A stretch of DNA of 64,000 bases. It comes from Xylaria sp. FL1777. Lineage: Eukaryota; Ascomycota; Sordariomycetes; Xylariales; Xylariaceae. The notes beneath the pieces were generated by a model. The model did no database searches. It was not told the DNA's origin and saw only the letters and a list, made by a program, of their open reading frames with translations. The position numbers and the translations under genes are program-made. The stretch spans positions 248,001 to 312,000 of the forward strand of contig MU400542.1 in NCBI GenBank assembly GCA_022578965.1, given 5' to 3'. Below are positions 48,170-58,941 of this stretch, one piece after another. Numbering within the stretch: the first letter of the stretch is position 1; each line of letters begins with the position of its first letter.

Positions 48170-50010
48170 ATGACCGCCAACTCGAATCGGTTTTCCACCT
48201 ACACAAGTACTTCGATCGGCACCGGTTCCGAGGAGAAGAAAGATGACCAGAAGAAGGACATGTGGAGCTCTATGCTCGACTCTGTCGCCAGTGGCAAGAG
48301 GTTACCAGAGAAGAACATGCTAGTCTTAGGTGCGCAGTCCCCTCCCCGGCTACGGCTGTCCCTATTGAGGCTGACGGGGGAGAACAGGTGGCTCGGTCGA
48401 CTCCCAACGCGAATTTCTTGAGGCCTTATCAAGCAGCGGCCAACGAAGGAATCTCGATCGCCAAAACGGCCTACCACCAATAGCCAACAGCTTTGCTCTA
48501 GGGTATACGTACTACGATGTGCTAGATGCTGACCAAGAAGGTCAGTCAACTACGCTCTTTCGGCCACGGCCACGCTGACTTAGTGAAAGATATCCTGGCT
48601 CGGGTCTCGCTCTACCTTCTCAGCAGCCCGGCCCCGTCCTTCGCAACTCTAATCAAACCGCTTTTAACCCCTCAATCGATACCAAATACCCTAATAGTAG
48701 TGCTGCTAGACTGGTCACAACCGTGGTCATGGATGCGCCAACTACGCGAGTGGTTAATGTTATTACGGAATGTCCTTCTATCTCTCAGTCCGGAATGTAA
48801 GGAAGCGATGGAGGAAGTCATATCGAACTGGCGTGAACGAGGACGAACTGGTGGGTCTGTCAATCTAGATGGCACAGGCGCGGTAGCCACTGAGGGTGAC
48901 GTTTCATTGCCTCTTGGGCCTGGAGAATGGGAGGATGCCCTCGGCCTCCCCCTTTGCGTGGTCTGTCAGAACGTGAGGAGCCATTTATCTTACCTTGATT
49001 CTGTGGCGCTGACGTATGATTCTAGTCAGAAAGGATAGACTACCTCGAAAAAACTCAGGGTTGGAAGGAAGAAAGATTCGACTTAGTCCTTCAATATTTA
49101 AGAACGGCTCTTTTACGGCGTAAGAAACAAGTAATCTACATATATGACCTATTTCGCTAACCTTGACATAGATGGGGCTTCTCTTATATACACGGCACCG
49201 ACGATGATGACGCCGCTACAAAGTCTCGTTCATGCAAGCCTAGGCATACATTCATTACTCAAACGAGCACCTCTGAAACACAATGTCATTGACCGGGACA
49301 AGATAGTCGTTCCGCCAAACTGGGATTCATGGGGGAAAATCAGAGTACTGCGTGATGGATTCGATGTCGAAAGTGTCAGTGAAGGCTGGTCTATAGACAT
49401 TAACCAACCTTCCCATACGAACATGTCCTTGGCAACAAATGGCGTAGGGGAAAACGAGATATTTGAGACTAATCACACACCTGAGCCTGAAGGGTCTGCA
49501 GTTGCTATGTACGAGGAGCAAGTGCAAGATACAAGCCTTGATGCCTTGCAACTGGCACAAGGAAATACGGACACGAACAAGCTTGAGGTTCCATCTGTTG
49601 ACACGCAAGCGTTCCTCGGCAACCAGCTCGGACGGTTAGAGCAACAGAAGAAAGATGATGAAAGGACAATCAAGGAGAACTCGTTTGCGCAAGTCGCGAC
49701 AGACGACCTAATCAGCGATCACATCGGGCCAGTGCAGTTCAACATGGGTGGTATCCAGGTTGACGCTGACGACATGGTGCAACGGCTTAAGGTGAGTGTT
49801 TCTTCCGGCCTACTTTCACAACGGACAAACATGTACTGATGTCATTACTAGGACCGACAAGCTTATGGACAGTCACCCGAGCCACTCGCCCTGGATGATG
49901 AAACGGAGGCTGAACCAGCGCCCCAGGTAGATACAGACACGCTAGCAAAATTCTTCGGCAACCTTATGAATAGGAAACCAGCATCTGGAGGAACCCTCGG
50001 CAAGACGTAG
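48170..50010 (+). CDS. Cytoplasmic dynein light intermediate chain
   Basis: Six exons (48170-48329, 48388-48540, 48584-48972, 49026-49119, 49172-49791, 49852-50010) encode 524 aa with all phases agreeing; the second intron is only 43 nt. Family text includes DMWSSMLDSVASGKRLPEKNMLVLG, a Ras-like fold with degenerate P-loop (GGSVDSQREFLE; no GKT), NSFALGYTYYDVLDAD, VVLLDWSQPWSW, LGLPLCVVCQN, the YLEKTQGWKEE/FDLVLQYLRT segment and KHNVIDRDKIVVPPNWDSWGKI. The C-terminal half is low-complexity with a short amphipathic segment (DTDTLAKFFGNLM) of the sort adaptors bind. The protein links the dynein motor to cargo adaptors. An in-frame TTG upstream (48098) is not used; 48170 is the first ATG. Confidence 0.93.
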
Positions 50011-51100
50011 CAAGTTCTCATGTTTAGAAAAGGTGGAGCGAAAGCAGCACTCGGCCAACCCAGTTTCAAATAACAAACGGCTCCTTCCCACGCCTTGGGT
50101 TTGTACATAAACCACGCCCAGTTTAAGGCCGATGGAAAGACATAATCATACGGAGCATCGGGCTGTGCCAGGGCAAGCTCAGAATGAAAGCAGACGGTCT
50201 TTGGATTGTGGAGAGTGGGGGTGCATTTCTGCAGCCCCTATTTCGTCTATATCAACACAATCTTTGGCGCCACATGGCAGTTTTGCGCAAGTACAGGGAC
50301 GGTGAAGTCCAGCAGCACTACCCAGGATGCAGCATACTCGAGTGTTTGGAGTTTTTTGAGTGGACTGTCTAAGAAACTCTGTATTTATGGCTAAGAGTGC
50401 GGAATAGATACCCCCTAAATGGTTTGAGTGAAGGCATGTAAGCAGCTCCTCCCATACTCTATACACTCCGTGCTTTGATGAACCTATCGGCTACCTACCT
50501 CAGTGCCTTAGGAAAGTAAAAATCCCCTGTAAGCACATGCCTACCTAGCTACAGGTAGGTAAAGGATGTTAGGTTTCTGCCCTGATTTCTACCCTAGTTT
50601 CCTACCTTGGTACCTGGACGCCGCATACAGATACCTAACTGGTTCACAAAGACAGCCCTAAGGACCCCAAGGGTGTGGGTACCAGTAGCGGGGATAAGGA
50701 AAGTAAGTGCATATGTACGTAGGTAGATATACCGGTAATGTGAGTGGGTAGGTAAGGTAGGGATGACAGTTATCGCGGGGTAATCCGTACATAGGAACAA
50801 ACCTGCGGTAACATGCTATCTACCTAGGTAGGTATCTTGACTACCGGTATCTGTCTACACTAGTCTATACCCTCTACCTAAATCCAGCCAGCCCGAGCCG
50901 CATTTCATGACCACCTGTCTGACTCTCTCACAGCAATCTCAATTTTCAAATTTCAAATTTTACAGTCCCATTCGACGGTCATCCGAGGACATCCTCAGCA
51001 CGTCAGCAGTCTTTCTTGGTTGCCTGGGCATGCTTCTTATTCTACACTCTGTGAATATTGTCATGACTAAAATCATCTACATCCGAACAAGACCACCGAG
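50011..51100. other. Intergenic region rich in TAGGTA/TACCTA motifs
   Basis: Contains repeated ACCTAGCTACAGGTAGGTA- and CTACCTAGGTAGGTA-type sequences (about 50500-50880). No gene is recognised. Confidence 0.5.
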
Positions 51101-53632
51101 ATGATGTCTGCACAGCTGCAACACCCGTCTGACCCGACAACGTCGACCCCGGGAGCCCGGGCTTCTGTTGTTTCGGAGCCACATGGCACTTCACAAGGCT
51201 CGTCTGTTGCGCCTTTGGTGAACCGCGTTGCACAAAGCACAAGTCCATATGTGCGGGCACGCTCCAACAGCCCGGTAGCTTGGCAGCTCTTAGACGACGA
51301 AGCTGTGAGCCGTGCCAAGTCTGAGAATAAGCTCATCTTTCTCAGTATAGGTTTCCTCGCATCTCACCGTAAGCTCGGCATCCCTTTCTTCTGAGACCGA
51401 ATCATTACTGACACCGGCTTCCCAGACTGTCACCTCGCCCATCTCGAGTCCTTCTCCGATCCTACGCTCGCCGCCCTTCTTAATAAAGAGTTCATTCCTA
51501 TTGTCATCGATCGCGAAGAGCACCCCCACTATGACTACATATATATGAACTACAACGAGTCTCTCAATAGTGTCGGGGGCTGGCCATTGAACGTCTTCCT
51601 CACACCAGATCTCGAACCCGTCTTCAGTGGCACATACTGGGCACCACCCGGTGCCACAAGTGATACCACTTCCGCCGTAGACGAGGCGGACGGGACGGGT
51701 AAGCCACTAGATTGGCTCACTGTTGTTAGAAAAGTGCATTCCTCTTGGAAGGATGAGGAATCGCGTGTTCGGGAAGAAGCTCAACAAAACTGTATCGATC
51801 TAGCACTGGTTGTGAGTGAAGGGATGGTCGACCACCCATCAGACACCGAACCAGTGCGGCAAGACATATCCGCTTTCGACTATACCCAGGAAATAGATGG
51901 CGAGCTTGACTTGGAACAGATCGAGGAGGCTTTCGGGCGAATCACCCGAACTTTCGACTACCCATTCGGTGGATTTGGCCACCAAGACAAGTTTCTCACA
52001 CCATCAAAGCTTTCACTTATGCTCAGAGCCACCCACTTTCCAACCGAGGTTCAAGATGTTGCTGGCCCTAAAGACTGCACTTTCATCAGCGACTCGGCTC
52101 TTCATACCTTACGCCGTATCGTCCACGGCGCCGTCCACGATCATATTGGCGGTGGCTTTCACCGTCACTCAGTTACGAGAGATTGGTCTTTACCGTCATT
52201 TGAAAAAATGCTCATCGACAACGCTCTTCTCCTGGGTGTCTTCCTAGACGCGTGGCTTCTTTCGGGTGGAGAGCCCTGGGAAGAACTTGCAGGAACAGTG
52301 AAAGAATTAGCCGATTATATCACAAACGAAACCATGATGTCTAGTGCGGGAGGCTTTTTCACGAGTGAGGCGGCGGACTCCTGTAATAAGAGAGGTGGCC
52401 CGGCTATGCGTAACGGCGCCTTCTACCTGTGGACAAGAAAGGAGTTTGACACAGCTGTTGGCGACGATTTCGAAGCCGAAGTTGCTGCAGCCTATTGGGA
52501 CGTTCAGGCCGATGGAAATGTTGATCCAGTTCACGACCCTCTTGACGAGTTTCTTAATCAGAACGTGTTGCGGATTGCTAAGACACATGCCGGGCTCGGT
52601 AAGCAGCTAGGCATCTCAACAGATGAAGTAAGGCAGCGCATCGCGTCCGCTCAGGAGAAGCTACGTGTCTACCGTGAAAAAGAACGTGTTCGCCCAGTCG
52701 TCGATACAAAAATCGTGACATCTTACAACGGCATGGCTATTGCGGCTTTATCTCGAGCTAGCGCTGTTCTGCACGACTCAGATCCTGATCGAGCTACTAA
52801 ATATCTCACAGCTGCAAAAAGGGCAGCACAGCTTATCAAAACACAATTATGGGATAGCAATCAAAAATTGCTCTACCGAGTATACTGCGACGGCCGCTTC
52901 GGCACTAGTGGTTTTGCGGAAGATTATGCTTACCTAATTGAAGGACTTCTAGAGTTGTATGAGGTTACAGCAGACGAATCATGGCTTGAATGGGCCGATG
53001 AATTGCAATCAGTCCAGATAGCCCGGTTCTACGATGACGCGCCGTCTACGGCGGCAAACACAAACGCGAAATGCGGTGGCTTTTACTCAAGTACTCACGA
53101 TGCACCCCATACTATCCTCCGAGTGAAAGAAGGTATAGACGGTTCACAGCCTTCTGTGAATTCAGTCTCGGTTTCCAACTTATTCAGGCTAGGGTCTCTG
53201 CTCAACGACAAGAAATATACCTACCTAGCAAAAGCTAGCGTTAATGCTTTTAGCGTGGAGATGTTGGAACACCCGAATCTCTTTCCAGGTTTGCTATGTG
53301 GCATCATACCATGGCGGTTAGGAGGTCGGCACTGGATTTCGGTGGACGAGGATAACGTAGCCAAGTCACTCTTCCATAAAGCTCCTCGAGCTGCCCTATC
53401 AACGCTTCGCTACCATGACCCACGAAATGTCAATTCCTGGCTCAGAATACGAGATCCAAGTTTGAAGCTGCAAGGAGCAGGGATCTATACACAAGACAAC
53501 CAGAATTCGACTATATATCGGAAAATCAACGCCAACGATACACCATGGATTCAAATCCCAGCCGTGACAGTTGAAGTAACCGTCCCCGGGCCCAGTGATG
53601 CTGCCTCAGTGCCCGCAATATCAAGTTCTTAA
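51101..53632 (+). CDS. SPATA20/YyaL family protein (DUF255 thioredoxin-like plus (alpha/alpha)6 domain)
   Basis: Exons 51101-51368 and 51426-53632 (57-nt intron, GTAAGC donor, CTGAC branch) encode 824 aa. The thioredoxin-like part shows NSPVAWQLLDDEAVSRAKSE, LIFLSIG, VIDREEHPHYDYIYMNY and GGWPLNVFLTPDLEPVFSGTYW. The glycosidase-like helical part shows GGFGHQDKF, DHIGGGFHRHSVTRDWSLPSFEKML, TKIVTSYNGMAIAALSRAS and FAEDYAYLIEGLLELYE. Homologues occur from bacteria to humans; the molecular role is not established. The normally conserved CHWCH motif after the first strand reads SHHCH here (residues about 88-92): the first Cys is Ser and Trp is His, formed across the splice junction. The rest is full length. 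Confidence 0.92.
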
Positions 53633-54464
53633 GGGGTTATAATGTATGTAGGGCTTGCTGAAGACTTCTCAGCACCCCACCTAATGCTTGGGTACTTACA
53701 AGGATGGCGTACTTGAAAGATTTTAAGTACATAATAACAGGCTACGGCATGGTCATGTGTATAGACACGCTAGTAGGGACATATTCCATTTGATTTTTGG
53801 GCATGGCTGGTGAATGACTTTACGAATACTATCGACTTTCCAGTCGCCACAACTCCATCTTCACAACTTATAAAATAAACATGCTGATAACCTCCCTCTT
53901 AAAAGATTCCAGAGTATGTGAAACTTATAAAACCTACGACAAATATGTTGACACCCTTATTAAAATAACCTGTTTGAACAAGAATTACAGAATAAGATAC
54001 AGTTATATATCAACTGAATCTACGAAATTCCTATTCGAATCTAATAGAGACAAGAAGACTACGTACTAATACAGTCCAGGATCGCCGCAGTTGTTATTTT
54101 GTTTTTGCTATAGGCCATCCGTCGAAGCTCGATCCTCTTTCACTTCCCTAATACCCCGTTCTCAGAAACCGATCATTTGGCGAGTGGAAGCTAGGACGGG
54201 GCCAAGGGAAGAAGAGAAGGATGAGAAAGTGTGGAGAAAATTATAAAATGGGAAGAATAGGAATTTGGGAGAAATATTTGGGTGAGGAGTGTAGTAGTGC
54301 GTGGTGTTACAAGAAAAGAGAAAGAAAGAAAACTATAATGTAGGTAGGAATATATAAAGCCCAAGAACAGAGAATAGCGGGAGAGAAGCAGGGATACATA
54401 CTCTCTCACCCACGCCATACACACACAGCACCGGGAAAGATAGGTATAGAGAGCATGAAATATA
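53633..54464. other. Convergent 3' intergenic region
   Basis: AT-rich sequence between two converging genes. The small plus-strand frame at 53881-54069 has no motif. Nothing else is seen. Confidence 0.5.
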
Positions 54465-57424
54465 TCAACGCGCCACCAACACAGGCCGCATGGTCGTCGC
54501 GAAAGTCGTCGCGGGCGGCGGCGGCGGCGGCAACGACAGAGGCGGGTGGACGACGGCAGAGGGGAATATGGCGACCTGGTCCAGCCCGACGATGTTCGCA
54601 GGGGCCGCGTCGAGCTGGTAGCTAAAGGAGAGCTGCAGCAGGCGATCGACGGCGACATAATCGACGACGACGAGCGTCCATTCGCCCCCGTCAACAGCTA
54701 CCTCTTTCACTCCTTTCCCTTTCCCTTTCCCTTCTTTTCCTCCTCCTCCCACTCCTCCTCTCTCATTTTCTTCCGTCCCCCGAGTAATCTTCCCCCTCTT
54801 CTCCAACCCCAACCCCAACCCCAACCCCCTTCCAATAGGGGCCAGCGCACTACTACTCGTATCGTTGCCCCCCGGCCCGTAATTCACGGCGCCGACGACG
54901 AGGATCTGCCTGTCGTTGGCGGAGAGCACGAGGCGCGCCGCGTTGCGCGCCGCGAAGCGCACGCTGAACTGGATGCGCAGGAGTGTTCCCGGACGGCTGA
55001 AGACGAGGTCGGACCGTAGACGCAGGTTCTCGCGCAGGTGCTGCGTCTGCGCGTTCGAGGCCATGCTTACTTCGAAGGAGGTGCAGCTCCCGTTCGCGCC
55101 GGAGCCGGAAGAGCTGGAGCCGGGGCTGGAGCTGGATACGAGCGCGTACTCTGTGCTGAAGAGGTCTACTAGGTCCACGCTCCAGGGCGATAGGCCTGCT
55201 TCGAAGTCGCCGTTGTCGAGGATGCCTGTGTCGATGGGTGTTGAGGTACATGTTGTGCTTGCGGTTGGGGGGGAGGGCAGTGTTGTTGTTGTTGTGTTGG
55301 ATGATAGCGTCGTAGAGGGGAATATGGGCGTGGGCGTGGGTATGGAATTTGTTTGGGATCCTAGGCTGCTGGTTGCTGTGACTGTGGAAGAGGACGATGA
55401 TGTTAGTGATAGCGATGCTGGTGTACTGCCGGTGTCACTCCCGCCGCTGCTCCTGCTCGTCAATGTCTCTGTCCCGCTCCCATCTGATTGGGAGTTAGAC
55501 GGGGTTGATGACGATGCCGAGCCTGTCATTACTGTTGTCGATGACGAAGATCCGCTTCCCGTCGCCATCCAAGTCGCCGTTGAACTTAGTGGTGTCGTAG
55601 AGTTGGGGAAGGACACCGACGATGAAGAGGAGATTTGCGTTGAACTCGGGGGTATCTGTGTCCCAGAACCGGAAGCAGAGCTCGTCAAACCAGAGGAGGC
55701 ACCGATAGACGTGTTGTTAGAGACGCCAGTCGTTGACGTCGATGTGGGGTTCAAGTCTGATGTTGAATTAGTAGAAGAAGTAGGTGTTTCCGTAGCTGAG
55801 CTGGGTTGCCAACTCGTGGATGTTGATGAGGCACTCGAAGCCGGCTTAGAGTTGATACCCGAGGAGAGTGTGTTCGTACTACCCGTTGACGAATTATTCG
55901 AGGTAAACGATGATGTGACTGATCCCGACCCTGAGCCAGTACCAGACACATCAGTCGATGAAATTCCGGCCGCAGACGATACCATGCTCGTCGTGGAGAT
56001 GTTTCCTGGAGCACCTAGTGTCCAGCTGGAAGTCACCATAGTTGTGCTTGAGTTCGATAAAGTTGTTGGTATCACTGTCACACTGCTTGTGGTTGACGTG
56101 TCACTATTTGTAGCGCTTCCATTCATCGAGCTTTGAATTATTGATATGGTCGTCGTGATAGTAGGTCTGTTCGTGTCCGTACTGGTCACTGTAGTAAAGT
56201 TCCAGGAGTTAGAAGATGTGTCACTCCCAGTTGCTGATCCCGAGTTTATCGTGGTACTTCCACTTGAACCTGGACGACTGGCTTGGGAGTTAGTAGGAGA
56301 AGATGTCGCCGTGGTGTCTGAATTAGCGCTACCGGCTGAACTACCAGAAGTAGCGGTGCTCGCGCTGCTCAAGATTATGGACGAGCCGTTGCTGTTAGTC
56401 GGCATAGGGGCGGTTGGGTTGGGCGAGCTACCCCCGGCGCTGGTAAAGGTTCCAGTTGATATCGATGGTGTTGCGCTAGTCGCACTCCCTGAGGGAAGAG
56501 TGAATGTGTCAGAGATGGTCAATGTCGCGGTACTTGAGGTGGTCCAGCTGGAAGTAAGCGATGTCGTATTCATATTAGATGCACCGTTCGAAGAAGAAAC
56601 AACTATTCCGCTCGAGATATGCGTGCCAGAGCCTGATGATCCAAACGAGGTCATTGTAGTTGGGTTCATGCCGGTTACAGAAGAAGGAGGTGAGATCGTA
56701 GGTAGTGTTGTAGTAGAATCTGTCCCTGAAAGTATACCAGACGACCAGGAAATGTTCCCGGAGGCGGTGGTCTGCATTGTCAGAGAGATGGTGGAAGTTG
56801 TCTGTAGGATTGGAACTGTGGTGCCCCCAGAGATAGTAGTAACAGGCGTTGACTCGTTAGATCCCATGTTGGCACTGCTGGCCGTAGATCCAGGAAGAGA
56901 GCTGGAAGACGTAGACCATGACGACTGAGATCCGCCAGAGAAGCTCATCAATGTCGTGAAGCTATTGCTCGGAGGCGGGAGAGTAAATCCAGGATAAGAC
57001 GAGACTCCAACCCAAGAAGCAGAAGAAGACAAACAATCCGAGGTTGAAGCTGTTGTTGGCGATGGGCAGTCCACGGCGCATCGGCAGGCCGCTATGTAAG
57101 GCAACGTGTTGGAATTACCGCATGCCACTGTAGCTTGCGGCGGGAAGTTGGTGGCCCCGTATGCTCCCGCGGTCGAACAGTACTCGATGGCTTCTTCCAG
57201 GGCGGTTGAATTGTCACAGGGGAATAAGGCATTATAACAGCTTAGACGAAAAGAGGCTATTAGTTACACCCAACTTTCGAAGAAGTTAACCACACCGGCC
57301 AGTCGACTTGGAAGACTTACTTAATATCAACTCCGTCGCATTGAGCTCTCACGCCCGCAGTGAATGCAAAGAAGAAGAAGAATATGCTCAAGCTTTTGAG
57401 CCTGGCTAGTAGTGACCCAGACAT
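54465..57424 (-). CDS. Secreted Ser/Thr-rich mucin-like protein with CenC-like C-terminal domain
   Basis: Exons 57424-57321 and 57240-54465 (GTAAGT donor, CTAAT branch) encode 959 aa. The N-terminal signal peptide (LLARLKSLSIFFFFFAFTAGVRA) is followed by a Cys-rich segment of about 100 residues (CYNALFPC, EYCSTAG, VACGNS, RCAVDC). About 560 residues of Ser/Thr/Gly/Asn-rich, probably heavily O-glycosylated sequence come next. The C-terminal part opens with ILDNGDFEAGLSPW, typical of fungal CBM-CenC-like jelly-roll modules, and closes with a strand containing LDQVAIFP. It is interrupted by a charged Gly/Lys insert (GLGLGLGLE to GKGKGKG). It is probably a cell-wall or extracellular protein; no GPI-anchor signal is evident at the C-terminus. 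Long plus-strand frames here are shadows of the biased composition. Confidence 0.82.
54805..54828. repeat. AACCCC hexamer run
   Basis: Four tandem AACCCC units inside the mucin-like gene, coding alternating Gly-Leu on the minus strand. It resembles a telomere-like hexamer but is too short and coding, so it is treated as a microsatellite. Confidence 0.8.
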
Positions 57425-58941
57425 AATCACAGATAGTGTCATTTACAGTGGCAGGAAGATATGTATAGAGAGAGTAGGTAGGTCTCCTAACAGAGACGAA
57501 TATAGCGAGTGACGAGACACGATCAAATACGACGAACAGAAGCGGTGTCGTTGAACAGCGTAGGAGATCGGATTACTATCTTGCTACTTATACCGAACCA
57601 GTATCCTTTAAATTAATATGACTCCGTTACTCCTACATCTTGCTTCTACGAATAAACAACCTAGGTAGGTCGAAATGTGAACCAGACGAATATCCGTCCA
57701 ACACGCATCTCTCGTGATACTGTACGGACAAAATGAAGTCAGGTATGACCACATAATCAATAAATAATGTGCGTTTATTTCCGACATTGGAATGTGTTAG
57801 CTGACGGCGAGGGTCTCGGAGTCAATGTTTCTAGCCGTCGGTTGAATTTCCCTCCTCGTTTACATGACATGAGATGAGACTATCGTAGACATGTGCTAAT
57901 GAAGAAGGGATTATTGAGACCTCGTCGCATGCTGCGCAACCGTTTCGTGTTAGGTATATCTGGTGTCATATCAGATCGTACCTGCAGGGCATTTCTGAGC
58001 TGACATCCCAGGTTAGGTATGTTTTAAAGAAAAAGGATTGATGCGAAAATTCCCTTCAGTCCTCTCTTTATCTACTAGGGCCGTTGTCTACGACATGACA
58101 GCATGCTGTGCGAGGAAGCCATTCTAAACCGAGAAACAACAGGCTACTCCAAGACGCTCACACGTTCAAGGAAAGGCATATTCCTATTTCGGTAGTTGGA
58201 AAAGACATCATGGGCTGCGAGGTCGGACAGAATTTCAGCCCAAGAGCCAAGGGCTAGAGATAGATACTCGTAATACCGAGACATTACATTACCAATGTGC
58301 TACCTACCGTTGCATATCACCACTCGCTACGATCTTTAACAAGAGTACCATGGAGTGAACGATATCGGATTGCAGACTTCTACCTCGTCTCATTGAAAAC
58401 ATATCGCTTGAACCGTATTTCACCCGGGCCTCAAAGTTCCAGGCATGGCCATCGCTGACCTCGTACCAGAGTCTCTGCACAAGTCCCCAGCAAGAAACAA
58501 AGCCCACCCGTCTCCGCTCGTGTGAATCAGGACTCTGTGGAACTTGGTTGCCTGACTCGCAATTATGATTGAATGTATCTCCTTCCGAATCCAGCTGACT
58601 CGCCGACAGAACCTTGAGCGATCTTCGTGATATCATGATAACATGGCAAGAAAGTTTCTTTACTTCCAATTCGTTAGGCCCATGTCATATGTTTCAAAGT
58701 CCTATTCTAGACAATAAGATTTGGTCATTCTGTATGACGCCTTTTAGCGCCTCGAATAAAACGATACCGGGGGGTATCAAGAGACAGGCCCAGGTAGACA
58801 AATAGGTACGCCTTTTTATTAGTCTAGTATATAGGTACTGAGTAGATACCTATCATGGAGTCATTCAGCATTTAATGCCGAGTACCCCTGTACCCCTGTA
58901 CCCTTGTATACCCGGTAGACAGTAGGGACAAAAACCTTTCC
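57425..58941. other. Intergenic region
   Basis: 5' flank of the mucin-like gene and 3' flank of the ankyrin-CorA gene. It includes an imperfect TACCCCTG triplicate at about 58882-58905. The minus-strand frame at 58304-58669 has no motif. Confidence 0.5.

Noticed and set aside
54805..54828. AACCCC run as interstitial telomeric repeat
   Set aside because: Only four units, coding and in frame; it does not match the TTAGGG-type fungal telomere unit.
54916..56928. Two long plus-strand frames (406 and 260 codons), acidic and Val-rich
   Set aside because: Antisense of the Ser/Thr-rich mucin-like gene; their composition is explained by the complement of Ser/Thr codons.
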